From positions 2,542,001 through 2,606,000 of the forward strand of contig NZ_JAVBIJ010000001.1 in NCBI RefSeq assembly GCF_032193765.1: 64,000 nt of DNA. The letters are read 5' to 3'. Origin of the DNA: Rhodoferax potami (GTDB lineage: Bacteria; Pseudomonadota; Gammaproteobacteria; Burkholderiales; Burkholderiaceae_C). The stretch's first letter is position 1. Each line of letters starts with the position of its first letter. The notes under the pieces were generated by a model, which was given only the letters and a program-made list of their open reading frames with translations, did no database searches and was not told where the DNA came from. Position numbers and translations under genes: made by a program. This document shows, in pieces, positions 19,111 to 27,260 of this stretch.

Positions 19111-20829
19111 ATGAAAAATCTGCCGATGTCCCCACCGCCCGGATTGGGAAACGATAAGCGCGCGGACGGCTTTCCCGGTGAAGCCGAACTGGCCGCCTTG
19201 CGTGGCTGGTATGCCGGTCTGTCTTCGCGCGAATCCGCGGCCCAATACCTGGAAACGCAGAAGGTCTCGGGAGAGTCATCACGAGGAATAATTGGAGGCA
19301 TCCGTCGTCAATTGACCCGAATTGCCCGCCAGCGACACCGGGCTGATTTGGTGGCCCTACTTGACCATCCAGCGAATGAGCGTGCCCGGCATGCGAGGAC
19401 CGTTGCCCATGCCATCGAAGCGCTGCGCATTGCCCCTGAGCCTGTGCCCAGGATTACCGACGACGTGAACCTGTGGCTCTCAGTTCGTGCTGCAAATGCC
19501 CTGTACGCCCAGGACATCAAGACCTTGGCACAACTGACGGTGCGGGTACCCAGGCGTCGGCGCTGGTGGACGGTGGTCCCTGGGCTGGGAGCACAAGGGG
19601 CCCGCCAAATCGAAGTCTTCTTTGCGGCCCACCCGCAATTGACCGAACGGGCGCGGGAATTGATGGTCAGCGAAACAGTACAGACAGTTGTTCCGTGGGA
19701 GCGCCTGCAAGTGCCGGAAGAACTCAACGGCACGCAAGGCACTTTCCGCGGGCCACCATCGGGCTGCACGCTCAGTGCCGACAATGACTATGAGGCCGTG
19801 CAGGCATGGCTGGCACTACACGAATCCAGTGCGACAAAACGGGCCTATCGCAAGGAGGCCGAACGCTTGATTCTGTGGGCCGTTTTGGAGCGTGGTCGCG
19901 CGCTATCGTCGCTCACAACCGAGGATGCCACTGCCTACCGGGGGTTCCTGCGCAATCCCACGCCACGCAGCCGATGGGTTGGGCCACCGCAGACACGGTT
20001 TTCTGCCGAGTGGCGCCCATTCGCGGCCGGGTTATCACCCCGTTCCACTGCGTACGCCCTGACTGTCATTGGTGCGATGTTTCGTTGGCTGATTGAGCAG
20101 CGCTATGTGGTGGCCAACCCGTTTGCCGGCATCAAGGTGCGCGGTAGCAGCCGAAGCACGCCCATGGATGAAGGGCGCGTTTTCTCTGAGGGTGAGTGGG
20201 CCATCATCCGGGCCATTGCCAATGGACTGGAGTGGTCATACGGATGGAAGCTTGCTGCCGCTCAGCGACTACGCTTTGTGCTGGACTTCGCGTATGCAAC
20301 GGGTCTGAGGTCCAGTGAGTTCGTGGGTGCAACCCTGGGGCAGATTGAAACGGATGCCCAAGGAGACCATTGGCTCAAGTTGGTCGGCAAAGGCAGCAAG
20401 GCTGGAAAGGTGACCTTACCCCCGTTGGCTCGCGTGGCGCTGGACCACTACTTGATGCAGCGAGGTGTGCCAACAACACCAGCCATGTGGAAGCCGTCCA
20501 CTCCGATCATTGCCGACTTGCAGGCCAATAATGGTCAGGATCGCATTACTTCGACGAGGTTGTGGAGCGTCACCAAGCGATTTTTCGTGACATCTGCGGA
20601 TGCCATTGAGTCTGAGTCGCCGAAAACAGCTGAGAAGCTGCGCCGTGCAAGTCCCCACTGGATGAGGCACACCCACGCTACACATGCTTTGGCACGAGGA
20701 GCTGAACTGACCACTGTGAGAGATAACTTGCGGCATGCTTCGGTGTCCACCACTTCCGTGTACCTTCACACTGATCAAGCCAAGCGTGCGCGGCAAATGC
20801 GGGATGCTTTTGGGTCACCAAACGCCTAG
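19111..20829 (+). CDS. Tyrosine recombinase, DUF3701-type N-terminus (right of a divergent pair)
   Basis: 572 residues, clearly homologous to the left partner along its whole length (for example DNDYEAVQAWLALHES and PHWMRHTHATHAL in both). Catalytic residues are Arg in YATGLRSSE, Lys in GKGSKAGK, HxxR in HWMRHTHATHAL, His in LRHASVSTTS and Tyr in VYLHT. Two divergent, diverged paralogues suggest a heteromeric recombinase acting on two different half-sites or the integration module of an element. This is not the trio arrangement of RIT elements. Its stop is 48 bp before the palindrome that precedes the toxin-antitoxin pair. Confidence 0.9.
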   Translation: MKNLPMSPPPGLGNDKRADGFPGEAELAALRGWYAGLSSRESAAQYLETQKVSGESSRGIIGGIRRQLTRIARQRHRADLVALLDHPANERARHARTVAHAIEALRIAPEPVPRITDDVNLWLSVRAANALYAQDIKTLAQLTVRVPRRRRWWTVVPGLGAQGARQIEVFFAAHPQLTERARELMVSETVQTVVPWERLQVPEELNGTQGTFRGPPSGCTLSADNDYEAVQAWLALHESSATKRAYRKEAERLILWAVLERGRALSSLTTEDATAYRGFLRNPTPRSRWVGPPQTRFSAEWRPFAAGLSPRSTAYALTVIGAMFRWLIEQRYVVANPFAGIKVRGSSRSTPMDEGRVFSEGEWAIIRAIANGLEWSYGWKLAAAQRLRFVLDFAYATGLRSSEFVGATLGQIETDAQGDHWLKLVGKGSKAGKVTLPPLARVALDHYLMQRGVPTTPAMWKPSTPIIADLQANNGQDRITSTRLWSVTKRFFVTSADAIESESPKTAEKLRRASPHWMRHTHATHALARGAELTTVRDNLRHASVSTTSVYLHTDQAKRARQMRDAFGSPNA

Positions 20830-20877
20830 CGCCTCAATGAACCAAGGGTTGGCACATCTACCCCAATTTGTCATTGA

Positions 20878-20904
20878 AAAGCTTATCAGTTCATGATAAG
20901 CTTT
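20878..20904. promoter_or_regulatory. Palindrome upstream of the toxin-antitoxin genes
   Basis: AAAGCTTATCA (20878-20888) and TGATAAGCTTT (20894-20904) are perfect 11-bp arms with spacer GTTCA, ending 3 bp before the ATG at 20908. This is the usual place for an autoregulatory operator bound by the antitoxin or toxin-antitoxin complex. An out-of-place ATG at 20893 lies inside the palindrome and is in frame, but is a less likely start. Confidence 0.6.
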
Positions 20905-20907
20905 GGC

Positions 20908-21288
20908 ATGGGTTCACAACGTTCACTGGCCATTGGTTTGGAATATTTGCTTGGCTTGGATGGCAATATTGAAGTTCAAAATGATGCAGGCTACTGGGTC
21001 AAGATGGAAGTTTCGAGTGCGGATGTGACGGCTGAGCGACCGCATGGCATCAGGTACAGCTTGACACTTCATGCGCCGGACAACACTCGGCTAATTGGTT
21101 TCGACAATGCCCATAGTGTGAGACCAGCAGGCTCGCGGTTCAAGCATGCTGGTAAAAGGTTTCCATACGACCATCGCCATCGACACGCTCTGGATGAGGG
21201 TGTGTTGTATGAGTTTGACACCGCTTACCAGTTGGTCAGTGATTTTTATGCTGAAGTTGATCGCGTTTTGAAAGAGGTCAGTCCATGA
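20908..21288 (+). CDS. TumE-like toxin (DUF6516 family)
   Basis: 126 residues from ATG 20908. It resembles the DUF6516/TumE family of predicted toxins: a short beta-rich N-terminus, the segment TRLIGFDNAHSV, a His-rich HRHRH stretch and a C-terminal YEFDTAYQLVSDFYAEVDRVL helix. The next gene, a small HTH protein, overlaps by 4 bp (ATGA) as in toxin-antitoxin pairs of this type. Its biochemical target is not known to me. Family assignment is from memory of the motif layout, hence moderate confidence. Confidence 0.65.
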   Translation: MGSQRSLAIGLEYLLGLDGNIEVQNDAGYWVKMEVSSADVTAERPHGIRYSLTLHAPDNTRLIGFDNAHSVRPAGSRFKHAGKRFPYDHRHRHALDEGVLYEFDTAYQLVSDFYAEVDRVLKEVSP

Positions 21289-21647
21289 ACAAGGTATTGA
21301 AGTTTGGTATTGCGCCAGTGCCTATGCAGCGTGCACGATCGCTGGCCATTGCGGCTGGAACACGCCAACGCGCCAAAGACGAACCCAACGTTTGGTTCCC
21401 CTCTGTGACCGCCATGGCAAGAGTCTTGTCAGATGAGAACATGGCGTTGCTCAAGGTCATTCGTGAGAGTCACCCAGACTCCATGGATGCCTTGGCCAAA
21501 ACCGTGGGAAAACATGTACCCAACGTTTCGCGGTCGTTGCACACCATGGCTCAATATGGATTGGTCACACTAACCAAACATGGTCGAACGGTGATGCCCC
21601 AAGTTACCTCCGAGCGAGTTACGGTAGATTTCTCCTGGGGTGGGTGA
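21285..21647 (+). CDS. Winged-HTH antitoxin/regulator paired with the TumE-like toxin
   Basis: 120 residues. Residues ~45-110 form a winged helix (MALLKVIRESHPDSMDALAK, then VGKHVPNVSRSLHTMAQYGLV), like the HVO_A0114/MarR-like DNA-binding proteins that partner DUF6516 toxins. It is translationally coupled to the toxin gene (ATGA). It probably represses its own operon at the palindrome 20878-20904, and the related half-sites at 19051-19078 make the recombinase promoters possible extra targets (inference). Confidence 0.7.
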   Translation: MNKVLKFGIAPVPMQRARSLAIAAGTRQRAKDEPNVWFPSVTAMARVLSDENMALLKVIRESHPDSMDALAKTVGKHVPNVSRSLHTMAQYGLVTLTKHGRTVMPQVTSERVTVDFSWGG

Positions 21648-22048
21648 CATTGCATTCAAATGAGATCAGCCACTCATTGAAACCAATCGACATACGTCAC
21701 AGCGAATAAATTGGTGGCTTTACCTTGTTTTGGGTGTGCAAAAGTAGCCAATTTTGGGCAAGCCGCCCCAGCCTCAAGTGGCCTGCGGATCGGTTTTTCT
21801 ATCAAATAAAGCGAGCCGCGCATGTCAACGACAGAAGCAGAATTCATCCAGTTACGTGCTGAGAATGAAGCGCTGAAGGCACTGCTTGCAAAGCACGATA
21901 TCGCGGTACCGCAACCGTCTAAATTCAACACTGGCGATGCTGCGCTGCAGCCAACTGCGAACGGGTTGTCGCAAACGGCAAAGGTTCAGCTCTTCCGACG
22001 ACTCTTTCGCGGGCGAGATGATATCTATCCAGTTCGATGGATAAACAA

Positions 22049-23113
22049 GGCTCTGTCACCTTATCGTGTTGGTGAGTACACTTTGGCGCTATGCGCCGCC
22101 GAGATTTCCAGCGGTTGGTGGAGTCCTTAGAGTCCCTCAGCCCCCATCAATTGCGTCAACTGGACGAGACCGTAAGCAAGCTCGCCCAGCAAACTGCCGT
22201 GCGGGAGCTCGTAACTGCGCATGTGGAACGTGAGGGGCAATGCCCTCACTGCCAAGGTAATGCGTTCCAGCGGTGGGGGACTACTGCGTCCGGGGAGCAG
22301 CGATACCGGTGCAAGAAGTGCTTCAAGAGCTTCACCGGGCTCACGGGTTCCCCGTTAAACGGCCTCTGGCATAAAAGTCTGCTGCTGGAGTACGCCCAGT
22401 GCATGAAGGTCGGTTTGAGCGTGCGAGAGACTGCTGAGCAACTCGGACTGCACCGCAATGTGGTGTTTCGTTGGCGACACCGACTGATGCCGCCAAATAG
22501 CGCGCATCAACCCGAAGCATTAGAGGGAGTGGCAGAGGTCGATGAAGCCTTCTTTCGGGAGTCGTTTAAGGGTCTCAAGAAAGGAATGCCTCGAACAGCC
22601 CATAAGCGCGCTATGCCGGCGGGCAAGCGAGGAATCTCCAAAGAGCAGATTCCTGTACTTACAGCCGTATCCCGCGGCTCCCGCACAAGCTTCATGTCTG
22701 TGTTACCTGGTGTACCAAGTGCTTCCTCGATTACTTCTTCTTTGGGGCCGCTCCTGTCCAAAGATACGGTCTTGGTATCGGACTCAGCAAGTTCGTATAA
22801 AACCGCAGCCAAGAACTTGGGAATTGTTATCCGTCAAATCCCCAGGGGGACTCACAAGCTGGGGCCGTATCACATCCAGAACGTTAACGCTCTGCACAGT
22901 CGCATGAAGAGCTGGTTCAAACCCTTTAAGGGAGTTGCAACGAAGTACCTCCCTGTCTACTTGGCGTGGTTCCGGTTCTACGACGAGAGCGGATGGTCAC
23001 GAGTCCCTGAAGACTTGATAAAGGATGTCATATCCAGACCGCGTGTGAGACCCAACGGCCCCTCTGAAACATCAACATTGGAGTAAATTCCAACACGATA
23101 AGGTGACAGAGCC
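22049..23113 (+). mobile_element. IS1595-family element, 1,065 bp, with ATAAACAA target duplication
   Basis: Perfect 24-bp terminal inverted repeats begin GGCTCTGTCACC (22049) and end GGTGACAGAGCC (23113). ATAAACAA is duplicated at 22041-22048 and 23114-23121, the 8-bp size expected for IS1595. A single complete and apparently recent insertion. Confidence 0.97.
22091..23086 (+). CDS. IS1595-family transposase
   Basis: 331 residues. An N-terminal zinc ribbon (CPHCQGN...YRCKKCFKSF, about residues 53-80) is followed by an HTH (LSVRETAEQLGLHRNVVFRW) and the ISXO2-like DDE domain with candidate Asp in GVAEVDEAFFRES, Asp in TVLVSDSASSYK, and an Asn-containing HIQNVNALHSRMK segment typical of the family. 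Full length. Confidence 0.9.
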   Translation: MRRRDFQRLVESLESLSPHQLRQLDETVSKLAQQTAVRELVTAHVEREGQCPHCQGNAFQRWGTTASGEQRYRCKKCFKSFTGLTGSPLNGLWHKSLLLEYAQCMKVGLSVRETAEQLGLHRNVVFRWRHRLMPPNSAHQPEALEGVAEVDEAFFRESFKGLKKGMPRTAHKRAMPAGKRGISKEQIPVLTAVSRGSRTSFMSVLPGVPSASSITSSLGPLLSKDTVLVSDSASSYKTAAKNLGIVIRQIPRGTHKLGPYHIQNVNALHSRMKSWFKPFKGVATKYLPVYLAWFRFYDESGWSRVPEDLIKDVISRPRVRPNGPSETSTLE

Positions 23114-23731
23114 ATAAACAAAGCGGGCAAACCTGGGTATTCGCCCCTCTGCACCAACAAATGGAAACCCGGCGTTTGCAAATTGCCAGTAATAAAATGT
23201 AGCGTGTGCAGTTATAGCCTGTATGCGCCCATCACTGACGACATCATTCGCCAGCATCTTAGAGGCGAGATTACCGCCGGCATATACCCACTATTGGTCG
23301 ACAATCGATGCCATTTTCTTGCCATCGACTTTGATGACGCGGACTGGCTCGAAGATGCCCGAGCGGTGCTACAAACCTGCCTCGACAATGCTCTCCCCGC
23401 AGCGCTGGAAATATCGCGCTCCGGCGAGGGAGCTCACCTCTGGCTATTCTTTGCGAACGCGACGCTTGCAAGAGATGCGCGACGTCTTGGCGCGGCGCTG
23501 ATCAGTGCGACTTGCGCCCGCACTCGCCAATTGGCCCTTAAATCGTACGACCGATTGTTCCCAAATCAAGACGCCATGCCGAATGGCGGATTTGGCAACC
23601 TGATCGCCTTGCCGTTACAAAAGGAACCCCGTGACCTTGGACGCAGCGTCTTTGTCGATGAGAACTTGCAGCAACTTCCTGATCAGTGGGCGTTCCTTGA
23701 AAACATCAGGCCCCTACCGCAAAGCCTTATC

Positions 23732-25350
23732 GTTGTCCCTGCAAAACCCCTGCAACCCGCATGAACGCTTGTGATCTGGGGTGATTCCGGATGGTCAGAA
23801 CTCTCAAATAGATATTCAATGGAGTCTGTTTTCTGGGAGTTTTTGAAAGCAGCGCCATGACCGATGACTTTTTCCGCAACCGCCTGGATCAGATGATCGA
23901 TTTGCGCCACCCTCTGGCGGTGCTTGCTAACCGCATGCCTTGGCAAGAGATCGAAGCCTCCCTCGTCCAGCGCTGGGCACGCCAGGTCAAGTCTGGCAAG
24001 AAGATAGAAGACTTGGACTTGTTTGGTCCGGTCTCGGCCGTTGCCGGTGGCGGCGTCTCCAATGCCGGCCGTCCCCGTCTGCCCACCCGGTTAATGGTTG
24101 CCTTGCTGTACCTCAAGCATGCGTTCAATGAGAGCGACGAGGACGTGATCCAGCGCTGGGGTGAGACCCCCACTTGGCAGTACTTTTCTGGCAACGAATA
24201 CTTTGAACACCAGTGGCCGTGCGACCCGACACAACTGGGGCGCTTTCGTAAAGCTCTGGGCGAAGAAGGCGTGGAAGAACTGCTGGCCCGCACCATGGAA
24301 GTGGCGGTCACCCTCAAGCTGATTGCCAAGAAAGAATTGACCCGCATGATCGTGGACTCCACGGTGCAAGAAAAAGCTGTGGCACATCCCACCGACAGCA
24401 AGCTGCTGGAGACCGCCCGATCCAAGGTGGTCGAGTTGGCCAAAGCCAATGGCATCGAGCTCAAACAGACCTACGCCAAAGAAGGCCAACTGCTGGGCTA
24501 CAAGGCTGGGCGCTATGCCCATGCCCGCCAGTTCAAGCGCATGCGCAAAGCCATCAAACGCCAGCGCACCATCGTTGGACGGCTGCAGCGCGAGGTGGCT
24601 CGCAAGATGACCACGCTCAGCCAAGCCATACAAGAGACCTTGGGCCAGACCTTGGACAAGGCCAAACGCTTGGTCACGCAGACCGGCAGTCGCAAGGCAG
24701 TGGACAACCGCGCCAAGCTCTACAGCTGGCATGCGCCCGAGGTGGAGTGCATCTCAAAAGGCAAGAGCCGCAATCCGTACGAGTTCGGCGTGAAGGTGGG
24801 TCTGGCCATGACGCTCAAGGGCAATTTGATCGTGGGAGCCAGGAGCTTTCCCGGTAACCCGTATGACGGGCACACCATGCACGAGCAGATCGAGCAAAGC
24901 GCTATCCTGATGCAAGGCTTGGGGGTCAAGCCCGAGGTGGTGTACGCAGACTTGGGCTACCGGGGTGTGGACAAAGACAACCCGGACATTGAGATCAAAC
25001 ACCGGGGCAAGGACAAGCGGTTGACCGATGAAGAGCGCAGACTGCTCAAACGGCGCCAAGCGATCGAGCCGATCATCGGGCACCTCAAAGCGGATCACCG
25101 CATGGACCGCTGCCACCTCAAAGGCTCAGCAGGCGATGCACTGCACGCGGTGCTGTGCGCGGCGGGCTACAACATCCGCTGGCTGCTGCGGATGATCGCC
25201 CGGAAAGGCCTGGGCCTTTTGTTGTGCCTGCTGCAGGTGAGCGGTTTGACGGGCTTGTTTGAGAAATTGGCCAAAATCATCGGCCTCAACCGACTGCAAG
25301 GCTCAGATCGGCGCTGGGGGGTGGCTTGAAGTGAATTTTGCAGGGACGAC
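23732..25350 (+). mobile_element. IS5-like element, 1,619 bp, intact copy E
   Basis: Same length and ends as copy C. The left flank is the primase pseudogene. The right flank (from 25351) is an IS21 right-end remnant joined to another IS5-like fragment. No target duplication is visible, so this copy probably marks a recombination junction. Confidence 0.9.
23857..25329 (+). CDS. IS5-like transposase, full length (copy E)
   Basis: 490 residues with the same sequence as the product at 8886-10358: DUF772-type N-terminus, MIVDSTVQEKA and VVYADLGYRGVD catalytic Asp regions, and an intact C-terminus. Together with copy C it could supply transposase for all truncated copies that keep terminal repeats. 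Confidence 0.9.
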   Translation: MTDDFFRNRLDQMIDLRHPLAVLANRMPWQEIEASLVQRWARQVKSGKKIEDLDLFGPVSAVAGGGVSNAGRPRLPTRLMVALLYLKHAFNESDEDVIQRWGETPTWQYFSGNEYFEHQWPCDPTQLGRFRKALGEEGVEELLARTMEVAVTLKLIAKKELTRMIVDSTVQEKAVAHPTDSKLLETARSKVVELAKANGIELKQTYAKEGQLLGYKAGRYAHARQFKRMRKAIKRQRTIVGRLQREVARKMTTLSQAIQETLGQTLDKAKRLVTQTGSRKAVDNRAKLYSWHAPEVECISKGKSRNPYEFGVKVGLAMTLKGNLIVGARSFPGNPYDGHTMHEQIEQSAILMQGLGVKPEVVYADLGYRGVDKDNPDIEIKHRGKDKRLTDEERRLLKRRQAIEPIIGHLKADHRMDRCHLKGSAGDALHAVLCAAGYNIRWLLRMIARKGLGLLLCLLQVSGLTGLFEKLAKIIGLNRLQGSDRRWGVA

Positions 25351-25784
25351 TCCTTAGCTGCAAGCTATCAAAACGCCCGTTCACGTTGCCCGAAATGGCT
25401 GTTCACGTTCGTCCGAAATACCCAACCGGGTGGGCAGACGGGGACGGCCGGCATTGGAGACGCCGCCACCGGCAACGGCCGAGACCGGACCAAACAAGTC
25501 CAAGTCTTCTATCTTCTTGCCAGACTTGACCTGGCGTGCCCAGCGCTGGACGAGGGAGGCTTCGATCTCTTGCCAAGGCATGCGGTTAGCAAGCACCGCC
25601 AGAGGGTGGCGCAAATCGATCATCTGATCCAGGCGGTTGCGGAAAAAGTCATCGGTCATGGCGCTGCTTTCAAAAACTCCCAGAAAACAGACTCCATTGA
25701 ATATCTATTTGAGAGTTCTGACCATCCGGAATCACCCCAGATCACAAGCGTTCATGCGGGTTGCAGGGGTTTTGCAGGGACAAC
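25351..25784 (-). mobile_element. Remnant: IS21 right end plus 5' part of an IS5-like element (F)
   Basis: Positions 25351-25784 are identical to 31164-31597 (offset 5,813). Bases 25351-25423 are the outer end of IS21 element no. 2, and 25424-25784 are the first 361 bp of an IS5-like copy with transposase start at 25659 (first ~78 codons). The junction is the one seen in the composite at 27261-31597, so this piece must derive from a second copy of that composite. Confidence 0.9.
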
Positions 25785-25793
25785 TAATCAACA

Positions 25794-26081
25794 ATCGAGC
25801 CGATCATCGGGCACCTCAAAGCGGATCACCGCATGGACCGCTGCCACCTCAAAGGCTCAGCAGGCGATGCACTGCACGCGGTGCTGTGCGCGGCGGGCTA
25901 CAACATCCGCTGGCTGCTGCGGATGATCGCCCGGAAAGGCCTGGGCCTTTTGTTGTGCCTGCTGCAGGTGAGCGGTTTGACGGGCTTGTTTGAGAAATTG
26001 GCCAAAATCATCGGCCTCAACCGACTGCAAGGCTCAGATCGGCGCTGGGGGGTGGCTTGAAGTGAATTTTGCAGGGACGAC
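25794..26081 (+). mobile_element. IS5-like element fragment G (3' end only)
   Basis: The last 288 bp of the IS5-like element: the C-terminal ~88 codons of the transposase from the IEPIIGHLKADHRMDRC segment to the stop at 26060, and the 3' terminal repeat ending at 26081. It lies 9 bp from fragment F. F and G together could be the two outer parts of a copy whose middle was deleted, except that their orientations differ. Confidence 0.85.
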
Positions 26082-26441
26082 CTAGTAGTCTATTTTTGTG
26101 GCATGTAATTCAACGCAAATCAAGGTCTTGGCAGAGATCATTCGTTAATTATTGAATAATGTTTGATATTCAAATTCTGCTTAATGGAGAATTTGGATGA
26201 TGGGCACTATTTGCTTAAAAGCAAACCATGCGCATGCAGTAGATATAATCTGTTCCGTGAATATCGTACAAATGAAAAATAGTGTATATTGACGGTATTT
26301 ATAGATATCAACTTAAAGGTAGTTGATTTTATAAAAATATAGATCATTTACGGCGTAAACGCAAGAATTTGCAAGAAATCTTTAAAAAAAAATTTAAAAC
26401 TAACTAGTTATTTAGTTCTCCATTTTTCTTGGTAAGAGGCT
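26082..26441. other. AT-rich region upstream of the OmpR-type regulator
   Basis: 360 bp without a supportable gene. A small hairpin TTTGCTT-AA-AAGCAAA lies near 26212-26227, and long A/T tracts precede the ATG at 26442. It is compositionally like the signalling cluster at 1.8-8.7 kb and unlike the IS-borne DNA around it. It presumably carries the promoter of the regulator. Confidence 0.5.
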
Positions 26442-27116
26442 ATGATTATTGCAATTGTTGAAGATCATGTAGAGCTTAGGTGCGAGTTAGTTTATTATTT
26501 AACAAGGCATGGGCACAGTGTTTTTGGGTTGTCGAACTCGCTGGAGCTTGATTCTTTGATTAAAAATACAGTTCCAAGCTTGCTTTTTATTGATATTGGG
26601 CTTCCAGGTGAAAGCGGAATTGAGATAGCTCGTAGATATAACAGTACATCTGGTCTGAGCATCGTAATGCTGACGGCGTGCTGCGATGTTGAGTCACGTG
26701 TACGCAGCTTTGAAGCCGGAGCAGACACTTTTCTTTCAAAACCAGTGAGTTTCAGAGAGCTTGATGCTGTTATTCACAGAGCTGAATCCAGAAGAAACGC
26801 CACATCCAGTATTAGTTGTTGGCAACTTTTTCCGATAGAAAAACTTCTGGTTTCGCCTAACGGGCACAAAATATCCTTGACACTTACGGAATCCAGATTA
26901 ATGAAAGAGCTATTCAGTCAACCAGAAAAAATCGCAAGTAGAAAATCTCTTGTTACTGCACTTGGCGCTAACTTTATGGTTTACGACGATCGAAGGATTG
27001 AGGTTTCTATCAGTAGGCTTCGTAAAAAAATTGAAGTTATTTCGGGCTTAAAGGCTCCAATTAAGTCCGTACGTAATATTGGTTACGGGCTCGAAAGCTC
27101 TTGTATTTTACGTTGA
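26442..27116 (+). CDS. OmpR/PhoB-family response regulator
   Basis: 224 residues. The N-terminal receiver has acidic residues E7/D8, phospho-acceptor D51 (FIDIGLPGESG), T78 and K100 (SKPV). The C-terminal winged helix covers residues ~125-220 (LTLTESRLMKELF, VSISRLRKKIEV, SVRNIGYGL). It is a DNA-binding output protein of a two-component system. Low-GC coding sequence like the kinase at 7736, with IS DNA in between, suggests the two were once neighbours. No Shine-Dalgarno stronger than AAGAGGC is seen. Confidence 0.92.
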   Translation: MIIAIVEDHVELRCELVYYLTRHGHSVFGLSNSLELDSLIKNTVPSLLFIDIGLPGESGIEIARRYNSTSGLSIVMLTACCDVESRVRSFEAGADTFLSKPVSFRELDAVIHRAESRRNATSSISCWQLFPIEKLLVSPNGHKISLTLTESRLMKELFSQPEKIASRKSLVTALGANFMVYDDRRIEVSISRLRKKIEVISGLKAPIKSVRNIGYGLESSCILR

Positions 27117-27260
27117 TACAAACAAAATTTGAATCGTATCGTGACGCCGTGCAAAAATAGCGTGAGCAATATCTACCCAGCCTGCCCCGCATGTGGACAA
27201 GAAATCGTCATTGACTCTCGAAAGAAGATTTTCGAGTCACTGCCAGAGCGAGGCTACATC
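27117..27260 (+). other. Open frame remnant with CPAC motif after the regulator
   Basis: The frame of the regulator stays open after its stop up to the IS5-like element at 27261. A possible GTG start at 27141 would give about 40 residues ending FESLPERGYI, with YPACPACGQEI, a zinc-ribbon-like pair. It may be the 5' or internal part of a gene cut by the IS insertion, or chance. No family is recognised. Confidence 0.3.

Larger units (their letters stand above)
21822..23731 (+). pseudogene. TOTE-type archaeo-eukaryotic primase gene, split by IS1595 and truncated by IS5-like copy E
   Basis: The gene starts at 21822 with a short coiled segment (LRAENEALKALLAKHDI). It is interrupted at 22048 by IS1595 and resumes at 23122. 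Removing the IS and one 8-bp target copy leaves 837 nt, exactly 279 codons, reading VRWINKAGKPGYSP across the joint. The rejoined protein shows the primase motifs FLAIDFDDADW (hhDhD type) and SGEGAHLWLFF (sxH type), then DAMPNGGFGNLIALPLQKE as in TOTE conflict-system primases. The remainder, including any helicase domain, is lost at 23731/23732. It is inactive here. Confidence 0.85.

Noticed and set aside
17323..20829. RIT (recombinase-in-trio) element
   Set aside because: Only two recombinases, transcribed divergently and not overlapping, whereas RIT elements have three in tandem.
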